Source: Niastella sp. (GTDB lineage: Bacteria; Bacteroidota; Bacteroidia; Chitinophagales; Chitinophagaceae). Taken from it: a stretch of 8,567 bases of DNA. The first letter of the stretch is position 1. Each line of letters starts with the position of its first letter. The stretch covers positions 1 to 8,567 of the forward strand of contig JAJKIL010000311.1 of NCBI GenBank assembly GCA_021154515.1, given 5' to 3'. Position numbers and translations under genes: made by a program. Of this stretch, positions 1-6,052 are shown piece after piece. The notes under the pieces were generated by a model. The model ran no database searches. It was given only the letters and a program-made list of their open reading frames with translations, and had not been told where the DNA came from.

Positions 1-109
1 AAAGGCAAAGGCTATCAGTGATGCGGGATAAGACATGGTTATATCAGGTTTTTTGATTTTCCAAATATAAGCATTTATTTTTAATTACTAATTTTCTTAG
101 CGGGCGCAA

Positions 110-215
110 AATCGTGAATCGGCAATCGTGAATCGTGAATGGCTCGCGATTGTTGAGATTAATAATTACTTTGCCACGCCGGGAATTTATTGCCGATTGC
201 CGATTGCCGATTGCC
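110..215 (-). repeat. Inverted pair of heptamer arrays after the LytTR gene, terminator-like
   Basis: Read on the minus strand, the array begins at the first base after the regulator stop codon: three copies of GGCAATC plus GGCAAT (215 down to 189). About 45 bp further on lies the opposing array, on the plus strand AATCGTG, AATCGGC, AATCGTG, AATCGTG, AATGGC (110-143). Plus-strand 117-128 (AATCGGCAATCG) is a perfect 12-bp reverse complement of 194-205, so the transcript can fold into a long hairpin. A short T-run follows the distal arm on the minus strand, so the structure may terminate or stabilise the operon mRNA. The repeat units are seen directly; the terminator role is inferred. No gene is evident in positions 1-109. 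Confidence 0.7.
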
Positions 216-923
216 TTACAGCTTCTCCCCAATTATCGAATACAACACATTACGATAATGCTCACTGCATGGCAACTCCGTTTCACCCAACAACACTGCC
301 TTACGGGAAACCGTATCTACTTTACGTAAAGAGATAATATACGACCGGTGAATGCGAATGAACTCATCGTGCGGCAGGCGGTTCTCGAAGTACTTGAGGC
401 TTTGCAGTGTAACAAAAGGCTTCTTGCTGTCAACCAGGTGGATCCTGGTATAATCTTTCAGACCTTCCAGGTACAGGATATCGCTGTAAAAGATCTTCTG
501 GATCTTGTGCGCCGTTTTTATAAACAGGAAGTCATCTTTCTTCAACACCGATTTCGCCTTTCTATAGCTGATATACTCATACGCTTTATTCACGGCCGTC
601 AGAAACCGGTCGAAGGGAACAGGCTTTAATAAATAATCGATGGCATCCAGTTCAAACCCTTCCATGGCAAATTCATTGTGCGCGGTCACAAAGATCACAG
701 CCGGCTTTTTATTCAGGGTTTTCAGGAACTGGGTGCCGCTCAGGTCGCGCATGCGAATATCGAGCAGTACCAGGTCTATTGCTGCGTTTTCAAAATACGG
801 GTACGCTGCCACCGGCCCTTCACAACGGGCTACCAGGTTCAAATACGGGACCTTTTGAATAAAATCCTCTAACAGGTCGAGCGCCCAGGGTTCATCATCG
901 ATAATGAGACAATTAACTTTCAT
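216..923 (-). CDS. LytTR-family DNA-binding response regulator
   Basis: This is a two-component response regulator of the LytR/AlgR class, a cytoplasmic transcription factor activated by aspartate phosphorylation. From the ATG at 923 the protein has 235 residues, normal for the family. The receiver domain (about 1-120) shows the acidic pair D9/D10, the phosphoacceptor D55 in LVLLDIRM, T80 and K100 in LLKP. The LytTR DNA-binding domain (about 135-233) has the typical KIQKIFYSDILYLEGLKDYTR-type start and an FIRIHRSYI core. The frame can be extended to a TTG at 935, but the ATG at 923 is preferred because MKVNCLIIDDEP is the canonical beginning. It overlaps the upstream small membrane ORF by 11 bp, the usual kinase/regulator coupling. 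All key residues are present, so the protein should be functional even though its partner kinase appears deleted. The target genes are unknown; its own operon and the divergent DUF4270 operon are the obvious candidates. Confidence 0.95.
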   Translation of the reverse strand: MKVNCLIIDDEPWALDLLEDFIQKVPYLNLVARCEGPVAAYPYFENAAIDLVLLDIRMRDLSGTQFLKTLNKKPAVIFVTAHNEFAMEGFELDAIDYLLKPVPFDRFLTAVNKAYEYISYRKAKSVLKKDDFLFIKTAHKIQKIFYSDILYLEGLKDYTRIHLVDSKKPFVTLQSLKYFENRLPHDEFIRIHRSYIISLRKVDTVSRKAVLLGETELPCSEHYRNVLYSIIGEKL

Positions 924-1179
924 GGTCCAATTCAATTTTCAGATTAACAATATACAGGTGATCGTTCTCCACCCTGTCGGGCAGGTGGCGGCTGAGATAT
1001 AATTTGCGGTTCGTGAATAAGCGCGGTAATAAATAATAAAAATTAAGATAGAACAGACCAATGAGGAAGAGGCAGCCTAAAACAGGCATGCTTATTACCA
1101 GCAGTTTGAGTGTAACTGTTTTTACCGGTTTAAACCCCGGCACGGATGCAAGGGCTGCCCGGATCTTGTCCTTGGTCAT
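913..1179 (-). CDS. Small membrane protein, apparent internally deleted LytS/YehU-type sensor kinase
   Basis: The ORF encodes 88 residues. Residues about 25-52 form one hydrophobic helix followed by NFYYLLPRLF, which resembles the first membrane segment of Bacteroidota LytS/YehU-type histidine kinases. The tail LPDRVENDHLYIVNLKIEL resembles the end of the HATPase domain of the same proteins, where a (Y)PDR motif is followed by a final V-L-I-L strand. The remaining membrane helices, the phosphoacceptor-His region and the ATP-binding N and G boxes (normally about 250 residues) are absent. The parsimonious reading is an in-frame internal deletion joining codons near NRKLYLSR to HLPDR. The ORF starts in a TAATG overlap with the DUF4907-like gene and overlaps the LytTR gene by 11 bp, so the coupling of a complete kinase operon is preserved. 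It cannot phosphorylate anything as it stands. Alternatively it is a genuine small membrane protein whose resemblance is fortuitous. Family resemblance was judged by eye. Confidence 0.65.
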   Translation of the reverse strand: MTKDKIRAALASVPGFKPVKTVTLKLLVISMPVLGCLFLIGLFYLNFYYLLPRLFTNRKLYLSRHLPDRVENDHLYIVNLKIELDHES

Positions 1180-1538
1180 TACTTCGGTTGAGCACTTGAG
1201 ACGCCGGGACGTTGCGTCTGCTTTTGCCCAAAGAAGGGATGTGTACCCGACTTTATACTTTCTATAACATTTTGCGCATCGGCGGCGGCTTCTTTCTCGG
1301 TGGGAAATCCATCATAGCCCGATTTGCCTGGTTGCATGGGCTGATGAATAACAATATGATCATCGACCAGAATATCGTAGCCCCAGCCATGATCATTTTT
1401 AAACGTGGAGTAGTGTAAGGTATGTGCGGGGGCGGCTGGCTTCTTAACAGCCAGGATATAAAAAGTACTGCCGGCAGCAATTAATAATGCTGCCAGCAGT
1501 ACAAATATTTGATGTTTACTGATTGTCTGTGGTAACAT
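1179..1538 (-). CDS. DUF4907-like small membrane-anchored protein
   Basis: This 119-residue protein has an N-terminal hydrophobic segment (about residues 10-30) with no lipobox, so it is probably an inner-membrane anchor or an uncleaved signal. A compact domain follows (about 40-100). The pattern YSTFKNDHGWGYDILVDD, then HIVIHQPMQPGKSGYDGF, then a helix rich in Ala/Glu (TEKEAAADAQNVIESIK) fits the DUF4907 family of Bacteroidota, whose function is unknown. The C-terminus is low complexity (Gln/Pro/Ser). Its start lies inside the 3' end of the Kelch gene (23-bp overlap) and its TAA overlaps the next ATG by one base, so translation of the three genes is probably coupled. I recall DUF4907 proteins next to Kelch lipoproteins in other Bacteroidota, which would support a shared envelope function, but this was not checked. 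The family call is from memory of the motif. Confidence 0.8.
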   Translation of the reverse strand: MLPQTISKHQIFVLLAALLIAAGSTFYILAVKKPAAPAHTLHYSTFKNDHGWGYDILVDDHIVIHQPMQPGKSGYDGFPTEKEAAADAQNVIESIKSGTHPFFGQKQTQRPGVSSAQPK

Positions 1539-2550
1539 CAGCTACAGTAGGCTGGAATTCATACATGTTATCAAATGGAGCAGTACCGCTGCGGCCGGCC
1601 ATTACAAAACCGCGTGTACCATTAGCCAGTGAAAAGCCAAGGGCACCGGTACGGGCAGTTCCGCTGAAGGCAGTTTTTTCTGTCCATTGGTCAGCAGCAG
1701 CATCGTACTCCCAGGTATGGGAGTTCAGGCTTCCGTTCTCACCGGTGGCCAGGTAACCTTTACCATTTATTACAAAAGCAGCGGCATTGTAACGAATGAT
1801 AGAAGTGTATTTATCATCGTAGCTTTCGTCGCTCACGTTGGTCAATTTTCTCAGGGGAGTCCAGGTATCGCTGGCTGGGTCGTACACCTGCATATCGTTC
1901 TGGGCAGAACCATTGTTGTTACCGCTGATGAGGTATACTTTATTGTCTATAGTGAAAGTAGCGGCGTCTTTTCTTTTTGAACCGCTGATCCCGGCTTTTT
2001 GGGTCCAGCTGTCAGCAGCCTGGTTGTATTGCCAAACGTCTTTCAGGTAATTGTCGTCGTAACCACAGGCAACGTATCCATTGCCATTGGCAACAAACGC
2101 AGTAGCATCAGCACGGGCAGTACCACCGAAATTATGTTTGGGGGCCCAGCCATTGCTGTCTACGCTGTACTCCCAAAAATCGCTCGTATAAACCGCGTTG
2201 TTGTCGTAACCGAGTCCTACATACCCTTTTTTACCCAGGGCGAAAGCAACGCCTGAACTGCGCAGGCCACCACCGAAATCTTTGATCTTTGTCCAGTATT
2301 TTTTATCCAGGGAATATTTCCAGAAATCAGCAAAACGTTTGATGTCTGATAAACCAGTACCAACAAATACAGTGTCTGCAATTTGAAACAACACTGCTTC
2401 AGAACGGGCAGGACCGTCAAAAAAATCACTGATTGCCCAGTTACCCACTAAGTCGCTTGAACTGCTGGAACTCTTATTACAAGCAGTGTTAATGAGCAGT
2501 GGTGCTGTAGCAATCACAAGGGCCAGGGAGTAAACTAGAACATTCTTCAT
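1516..2550 (-). CDS. Kelch-repeat beta-propeller lipoprotein
   Basis: The protein has 344 residues from the ATG at 2550. The frame stays open upstream to a GTG at 2631, but starting at MKNVLVYSLALVIATAPLLINTAC gives a clean signal peptide ending at C24, followed by a serine run typical of a lipoprotein tether. The -3 residue of this lipobox is Asn, which is unusual. From about residue 45 there are about six Kelch repeats of roughly 47-50 residues. Each has a hydrophobic strand, a Gly-rich turn (GYVGLGYDN, GYVACGYDD, VYLISGNNN, GYLATGENG, GFVMAGRSG) and a W/Y..Y/D..W motif (DFWEYSVDSNGW, DVWQYNQAADSW, HTWEYDAAADQW). These should fold into a six-bladed propeller. Nothing indicates the copper ligands of galactose oxidase, so a binding or scaffold role outside the inner membrane is more likely than catalysis. 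It is the first gene of a minus-strand operon. An A-rich leader precedes the ATG, as is usual in Bacteroidota. Confidence 0.92.
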   Translation of the reverse strand: MKNVLVYSLALVIATAPLLINTACNKSSSSSSDLVGNWAISDFFDGPARSEAVLFQIADTVFVGTGLSDIKRFADFWKYSLDKKYWTKIKDFGGGLRSSGVAFALGKKGYVGLGYDNNAVYTSDFWEYSVDSNGWAPKHNFGGTARADATAFVANGNGYVACGYDDNYLKDVWQYNQAADSWTQKAGISGSKRKDAATFTIDNKVYLISGNNNGSAQNDMQVYDPASDTWTPLRKLTNVSDESYDDKYTSIIRYNAAAFVINGKGYLATGENGSLNSHTWEYDAAADQWTEKTAFSGTARTGALGFSLANGTRGFVMAGRSGTAPFDNMYEFQPTVADVTTDNQ

Positions 2551-2577
2551 TTTGAGTTTTTTTCTGTTTTTTTTAAA

Positions 2578-2616
2578 CACTGCCAGTGATCCGGGTAAGC
2601 CGATCTGCCCGATCAC
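2578..2616 (-). promoter_or_regulatory. Hairpins in the 5' leader of the Kelch operon
   Basis: Two overlapping dyads lie 28-66 bp upstream of the Kelch ATG. GTGATC (2586-2591) and GGG (2593-2595) pair with CCC (2608-2610) and GATCAC (2611-2616), giving nine base pairs with one bulged C and a 12-nt loop. CACTG-C-CAGTG (2578-2588) shares bases with that stem, so the two are mutually exclusive. In the minus-strand mRNA a run of A residues, not U, follows, so this is not an intrinsic terminator. It could be an mRNA-stability or translational control element, or an operator. The structure is seen; the role is inferred. Confidence 0.35.
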
Positions 2617-2665
2617 GGCCGGCATTTTCACATGCGTCAGTTTTTTAATTTAATAATTCGGCAGG

Positions 2666-2693
2666 TAAAAATATTTCGGTGTATTATAAACAA
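2666..2693 (-). promoter_or_regulatory. Possible Bacteroidota-type promoter of the Kelch operon
   Basis: On the minus strand, TTG (2693-2691) is followed after 17 bp by TATTTTTA (2673-2666), which matches the Bacteroidota -7 consensus TAnnTTTG at all but the last position. The predicted start would leave a leader of roughly 110 nt containing the hairpins at 2578-2616. AT-rich DNA makes chance matches common, so this is tentative. Confidence 0.3.
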
Positions 2694-2949
2694 TTTTATA
2701 AAATAGATGGATAAGGTTAACCAATCGACCAACAGGTTATTTTGCTATGAAAACAACATTACCTGGTAAAAAGCTGCAAGCTTACAGAAACAACCAACAT
2801 GTTAACTGCTGTAAACCATAAGATTAACCAAGTATTAACATTTTTCAACTCCCGCTTCGTTTTCCTATGCTCACATTTGCAATCTTTCCGGTGCTTATTA
2901 TAAATTTGCAAATTTGCACAATTTCGGTTGCACAATTGAAATTTAGTTT

Positions 2950-2988
2950 CCACCGGCAAAAATAATCGCTTCGCCGATTATTCGGTGG
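2950..2988. repeat. Strong composite inverted repeat
   Basis: AATAATCG (2961-2968) pairs perfectly with CGATTATT (2975-2982) around a 6-nt loop. After a 5-nt bulge on the left side, CCACCG (2950-2955) pairs with CGGTGG (2983-2988), so 14 base pairs form in all. No T-run follows on the plus strand and no gene ends beside it, so a terminator is unlikely. It may be the left part of the dispersed repeat element that continues at 3072-3148, or a regulatory dyad for either divergent operon. Confidence 0.5.
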
Positions 2989-3071
2989 CAATAATATATA
3001 ATAACAAAATTTCGTGACTGCCGACGGATAAATTGCATAAAGTGTTGGGTGAAACCCGCCTTCGTTCTTCG

Positions 3072-3148
3072 ACCGCCATAGCTGAAGACGACGGCGGTAA
3101 AGCTACGGCGGCGAGGCCCACCTTCGCCAAGGCTACGGTGGGCGAGGC
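3072..3148. repeat. GC-rich dispersed-repeat-like block with direct and inverted units
   Basis: GCTACGGCGGCGAGGC (3102-3117) recurs as GCTACGGTGGGCGAGGC (3132-3148), a direct repeat with a period of about 30 bp. ACCGCC (3072-3077) pairs with GGCGGT (3093-3098). GCCCACC (3116-3122) pairs with GGTGGGC (3137-3143). The block is far more GC-rich than the flanking DNA. Its TTCGCCAAGGCTACGG-type wording resembles short intergenic repeats that I recall as common in Bacteroidota genomes. It encodes nothing convincing. Whether it is multicopy here cannot be judged from one window. Confidence 0.5.
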
Positions 3149-3193
3149 AAGCTATAGCATCACGGGTGTAAATGAACACAAAGAGGTGTTAAA

Positions 3194-3331
3194 ATGAAAA
3201 CAAATATTGGCCAATACAGGAACTATAAACCTTATATTCCATTACTTTACACCCCGGAAAATCCCGACAGGTCGGGAGACCAAGCCTATTGCTGGTACAC
3301 ATTGAACCTTAAAACCTTGATTTTAGCTTAA
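3194..3331 (+). CDS. Possible small ORF upstream of the DUF4270 gene (doubtful)
   Basis: A 45-codon frame starts at an ATG seven nucleotides after AGAGG (3182-3186), a good Shine-Dalgarno-like sequence, and ends with TAA 23 bp before the DUF4270 start. The peptide begins MKTNIGQYRNYKPYIPLLY and ends TLNLKTLILA. It has no signal sequence, no membrane helix and no recognisable domain. Its middle codons overlap the hairpin at 3262-3277. It may be a leader peptide or chance; the position and the leader are the only support. Confidence 0.2.
   Translation: MKTNIGQYRNYKPYIPLLYTPENPDRSGDQAYCWYTLNLKTLILA
3262..3277. repeat. Short perfect inverted repeat TCCCGAC-AG-GTCGGGA
   Basis: Seven-bp arms are separated by two bases, 78 bp before the DUF4270 start. 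No T-run follows. This CCCGACNNGTCGGG-type palindrome resembles short repeats that I recall from Bacteroidota intergenic regions; it could also be an operator for the downstream operon. Confidence 0.4.
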
Positions 3332-3354
3332 AAATTTCACTCACTAACCATACT

Positions 3355-4704
3355 ATGCGTATACACAAAAGGGTACCTTTCATTCTGACTTACTGCTTTC
3401 TGTTTACCAGCCTGCTGTCATCGTGTTATAAAAAAGATGTGCAGGTGGGTGATGAACTCGCTGAAAGCCATACCCGCATTATTACCGTTGATACGGTTTC
3501 TGTGCAGTTATCGAGCTACGTGCTGGATTCCTTTACTACCAACAACAACGAATTTTCACTGATAGGCAATTTCTTCGACAGCTATACGGGTAAAACCACG
3601 GCCGGCACTATTATCCAGCCTGGCCTGCCTGTCATCAGCGAAGATGTGGCTACCCTGATGCCCAAAAGCGCCGTATTCGATTCGCTGGTGTTGTATATGC
3701 GCCCCAGCGGCTATTACTACGGCGATACCACCAAACCATTCGCCATCCAGGTGAATGAACTGGCAACTCAGCCCGACTATACCTATCTCACCTATATTTA
3801 CAACACTTCAAAGCCATCGTTACTGCCCAACCCGCCGCTGGCTACCTATTCAAATGTGATCCGGCCTACGCCCAGAGATTCAGTGCGCATGGTATTACCT
3901 CAGTCCATGGGACAGGACTGGTACGACAAGATCAGGACCAAGGCCACCCAGTTTGCCAGCGAAACCAACTTCCTGGATTATTTCAAAGGAATATACATTC
4001 AACCCAGCAATACTACCGGCGCCGCCGTGTATGGCTTTAACCTGAAAGACAGCAGCGTACGCATCCGGCTGCATTTTCACCAAACACTTCCGGCCAAGAT
4101 CAACAAGTATCTGGATTTCATTGTAACCCGTACCGGTTACCAGTATAACCGCGTTGTCACCGACCGTACCGGCACCACTATGGAGCCTGTTACAAAAGGC
4201 CAGCGTGAGTTTTTTCCTACCAACACCAACCCATTCGCCATTACCCAGGCAGGCACCGGCGTATACCTGAAAGCCAGGTTCCCTTCGCTGCGCGATGTGC
4301 TTAAAATAGATGATGTAGTGCGATTGATGGATGCCAGACTGGTGATGAAACCGGTAAAAGGCACCTACGATTATTTCACCAACAGTTTACCCAATATACT
4401 GTACCCGGTAACAACCGATGCCACCAACAATCCGGGCAGCGCCTTGCTCGACTCCACCGGCCAGGGTGTTCAGTTCCGGGCCCCCTCTATCGATTTCATG
4501 TATGGCAGCAATACTAACTATACATTCAATATTACGGGGTATATCAACTCATTACTGAATACGTCGGGCTCTGCTGATAACGGCCTCTTCCTTATACAGG
4601 ACCTGGCGCCTTCGGCCAAGGAGATCAACCGGGGGGTGATCGGCAGCAGACAGAATACCTTATACCAAACCAAACTGATCTTAAACATTCTGACAATCGA
4701 CTAA
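3355..4704 (+). CDS. DUF4270 family surface/periplasmic lipoprotein
   Basis: This 449-residue protein starts with a lipoprotein signal peptide: a basic N-terminus, a hydrophobic core and the lipobox LLSSC with C24. The mature part matches the pattern of DUF4270, a Bacteroidota family of unknown function. It has an early segment of the form T-I-T-V-D-T (ITVDTVSVQLSSYVLDSF), then the EFSLIGNFFDSYTGKTTAGT block, then VFDSLVLYM (a jelly-roll-like beta strand). Later come the RLMDARLVMKP region and a C-terminal block (NRGVIGSRQNTLYQTKLILNILT). The length is usual for the family. A 10-bp gap separates it from the next ATG, so it is the first gene of a two-gene operon with the beta-barrel protein and is probably anchored to the outer membrane with it. 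It is divergent from the Kelch/DUF4907 operon. No catalytic motif is visible. Confidence 0.88.
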   Translation: MRIHKRVPFILTYCFLFTSLLSSCYKKDVQVGDELAESHTRIITVDTVSVQLSSYVLDSFTTNNNEFSLIGNFFDSYTGKTTAGTIIQPGLPVISEDVATLMPKSAVFDSLVLYMRPSGYYYGDTTKPFAIQVNELATQPDYTYLTYIYNTSKPSLLPNPPLATYSNVIRPTPRDSVRMVLPQSMGQDWYDKIRTKATQFASETNFLDYFKGIYIQPSNTTGAAVYGFNLKDSSVRIRLHFHQTLPAKINKYLDFIVTRTGYQYNRVVTDRTGTTMEPVTKGQREFFPTNTNPFAITQAGTGVYLKARFPSLRDVLKIDDVVRLMDARLVMKPVKGTYDYFTNSLPNILYPVTTDATNNPGSALLDSTGQGVQFRAPSIDFMYGSNTNYTFNITGYINSLLNTSGSADNGLFLIQDLAPSAKEINRGVIGSRQNTLYQTKLILNILTID

Positions 4705-4714
4705 TCGCACTATA

Positions 4715-5965
4715 ATGAGAAAAATATTTATACTGACCGGGCTTTTTGTGGCGCTTTTGGGCACCGTGCGTGCACAGAATTTAAGCTCACCTTATTCTGT
4801 ATACGGTATTGGTGAAATTCAGGAAACAGATCCCGACCGCAGCAGTGGTATGGCCAATACCTCCACTTCCCTGTTGAGCACCCCGGGCTTCCTGCTCAAT
4901 AAAAACCCGGCCTCGTTGATTGGTTTGGAAAGAAGTCTGGCCCAGGTTGACCTGGCCCTGGTTGGCAAAACCGTTACCTTCAAAGGCGATGCCATCACCA
5001 GCAGTAACAATTCTTCCAAAGACCTTGTTATCAAACGCATTTCTCTTTCCGCCAAAATAAACAACCATTGGGCCAGCAGCATTGGTTTCAAGCCTTATAC
5101 TTATGTGAACTATTCGTTCACGGCACAAAAAAGTATTGAAGGCAGCAGCACCACTTATAGCGGGCTGTACGATGGGAACGGCGGTTTGCACAATATATTC
5201 TGGAATAATGCCTTTGCAGTAGGCCATCACCTGGCGCTGGGAGTACGTACCAACTTTATTTTCGGTTCTATCAACCAGATAGAAACCCTCTCAGGCGCTA
5301 CCTTAAGCACGCCCATCATTTCGCAGATAACCAATTATTACAGCGGTTTCCGGTTCGAAGGCGGCGCCATCTATGGCAACAAGATCAACAAGAACTGGAA
5401 GTTCTCGTTGGGTGGAAAGGTTACTACCAGGAACGACCTCAACGTAAGCAAAACGTTGACCGTACAGGAAGGTAACAGTGTGGTAGAAGCGAATAAAGAC
5501 CTGAGCAGCGATAAATTTACGCTGCCCTGGCAGTTCGATGGAGGCCTTGCCCTGGTAAATAAAGGCCGCGTTACTTATACGGTTGACTATAGCCGCTCCA
5601 ACTGGAACAACCTGAACGCCGGCGGCACCACTTTTACCATGGTTGACCGCGAGCGCTATTCGGCCGGTTTCCAGTTCAGCAACCAGGTACAACGCTTTGG
5701 CATGGTGGCGGAGAAAAGTTATTTCCAGGCTGGCGTATTCGCCGGTCAGAGTTACCTCCAGGTAAAAGGCCAACAAATAAAAGAAGCCGGCGCCACGCTT
5801 GGTTTTGGTAGTTATTTAAGCCGCGGGCTGGCATTTCATATTGCCGCTGAGGTTGGAAACCGGGGTACTATGATCAACAACCTGGTTAAAGAGAATTACT
5901 TTCAGTTTACTTTGGCGTTGTCTTATAGAGAAGTGCTGTACAGTAAGGGAAGGAAGTATGATTAA
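4715..5965 (+). CDS. Outer-membrane beta-barrel protein, SPYSxYGIGE type
   Basis: The protein has 416 residues. A signal peptide (residues 1-20, cleaved after VRA) leads into NLSSPYSVYGIGEIQ (22-36), then GMANTSTSL and the NPASL motif (64-68). These are hallmarks of a large Bacteroidota family of outer-membrane barrels distantly like FadL/OMPP1. The rest alternates aromatic and polar residues in about 12-14 strand-like segments (for example WASSIGFKPYTYVNYSF, HHLALGVRTNFIFGS, GRVTYTVDYSRSNW), ending with FQFTLALSYREVLY. The last strand is followed by about eight basic and polar residues rather than a terminal aromatic residue. It follows the DUF4270 gene by 10 bp and is probably cotranscribed with it, which suggests the lipoprotein and barrel form a complex. 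The ligand or transport role is unknown. Confidence 0.85.
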   Translation: MRKIFILTGLFVALLGTVRAQNLSSPYSVYGIGEIQETDPDRSSGMANTSTSLLSTPGFLLNKNPASLIGLERSLAQVDLALVGKTVTFKGDAITSSNNSSKDLVIKRISLSAKINNHWASSIGFKPYTYVNYSFTAQKSIEGSSTTYSGLYDGNGGLHNIFWNNAFAVGHHLALGVRTNFIFGSINQIETLSGATLSTPIISQITNYYSGFRFEGGAIYGNKINKNWKFSLGGKVTTRNDLNVSKTLTVQEGNSVVEANKDLSSDKFTLPWQFDGGLALVNKGRVTYTVDYSRSNWNNLNAGGTTFTMVDRERYSAGFQFSNQVQRFGMVAEKSYFQAGVFAGQSYLQVKGQQIKEAGATLGFGSYLSRGLAFHIAAEVGNRGTMINNLVKENYFQFTLALSYREVLYSKGRKYD

Positions 5966-5969
5966 TACA

Positions 5970-5990
5970 GTTCAAAGTTGAAAGTTGAAA
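5970..5990 (+). repeat. Heptamer array GTTGAAA after the barrel gene
   Basis: GTTCAAA, GTTGAAA, GTTGAAA occupy 5970-5990, beginning four bases after the stop codon of the barrel gene. The unit differs from the arrays at 189-215 and 8402-8429, but the seven-base period and the position next to a stop codon are the same. No complementary array was found between it and the terminator. Confidence 0.6.
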
Positions 5991-6025
5991 GTAGTTTGTT
6001 AGTTCTCAGTTAACTCTTTATAAAG

Positions 6026-6052
6026 ATCCCTCCGATGCATCGGGGGGATTTT
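6026..6052 (+). terminator. Bidirectional intrinsic terminator between convergent genes
   Basis: ATCCCTCCGA (6026-6035) pairs with TCGGGGGGAT (6040-6049) through ten positions, one of them a G-U wobble, around TGCA. On the plus strand it is followed by TTTCTATTT, and on the minus strand by a TCTTTATA stretch. It lies 60 bp after the barrel gene stop and immediately next to the stop codon of the convergent beta-propeller gene, so it should end both transcripts. The T-tract is better on the plus strand. Confidence 0.8.

Larger units (their letters stand above)
2551..3354. other. Divergent intergenic region rich in hairpins and repeats
   Basis: About 800 bp separate the Kelch operon (minus) from the DUF4270 operon (plus). 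No convincing gene longer than 60 codons lies here: the two open frames on the minus strand (2759-2959 and 2943-3179) have low-complexity translations, no leader signals, and overlap repeat DNA. The region contains a leader hairpin (2578-2616), a tandem TTGCACAATT pair (2914-2923 and 2928-2937), a strong composite hairpin (2950-2988), a GC-rich repeat block (3072-3148), a short hairpin (3262-3277) and a possible 45-codon ORF (3194-3331). Much of the left half is AT-rich, as expected for promoters of both operons. The GC-rich block differs sharply in composition from its surroundings and looks like an inserted dispersed repeat. Confidence 0.7.

Noticed and set aside
1..55. Possible C-terminal end of a plus-strand gene (for example a frame ending KAKAISDAG at 28-30)
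   Set aside because: Fewer than 20 codons are visible in any frame, so neither strand nor product can be supported.
110..215. Short regular repeats that might be read as a CRISPR array
   Set aside because: The units are seven bases, tandem without spacers, and no cas gene is present.
216..935. TTG start at 935 for the response regulator
   Set aside because: The ATG at 923 begins exactly at the canonical receiver start MKVNCLIIDDEP; the four extra residues have no support.
2759..2959. Open frame on the minus strand (66 codons)
   Set aside because: It overlaps direct repeats, has no plausible leader or domain, and reads like AT-rich chance translation.
2943..3179. Open frame on the minus strand (78 codons)
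   Set aside because: It consists mostly of the GC-rich repeat block and the composite hairpin; no domain or signal is recognisable.
4787..5230. Long minus-strand open frame inside the barrel gene, and similar ones at 5303-5776 and 6392-6706
   Set aside because: They are antisense shadows of well-supported genes; their translations show no family pattern.
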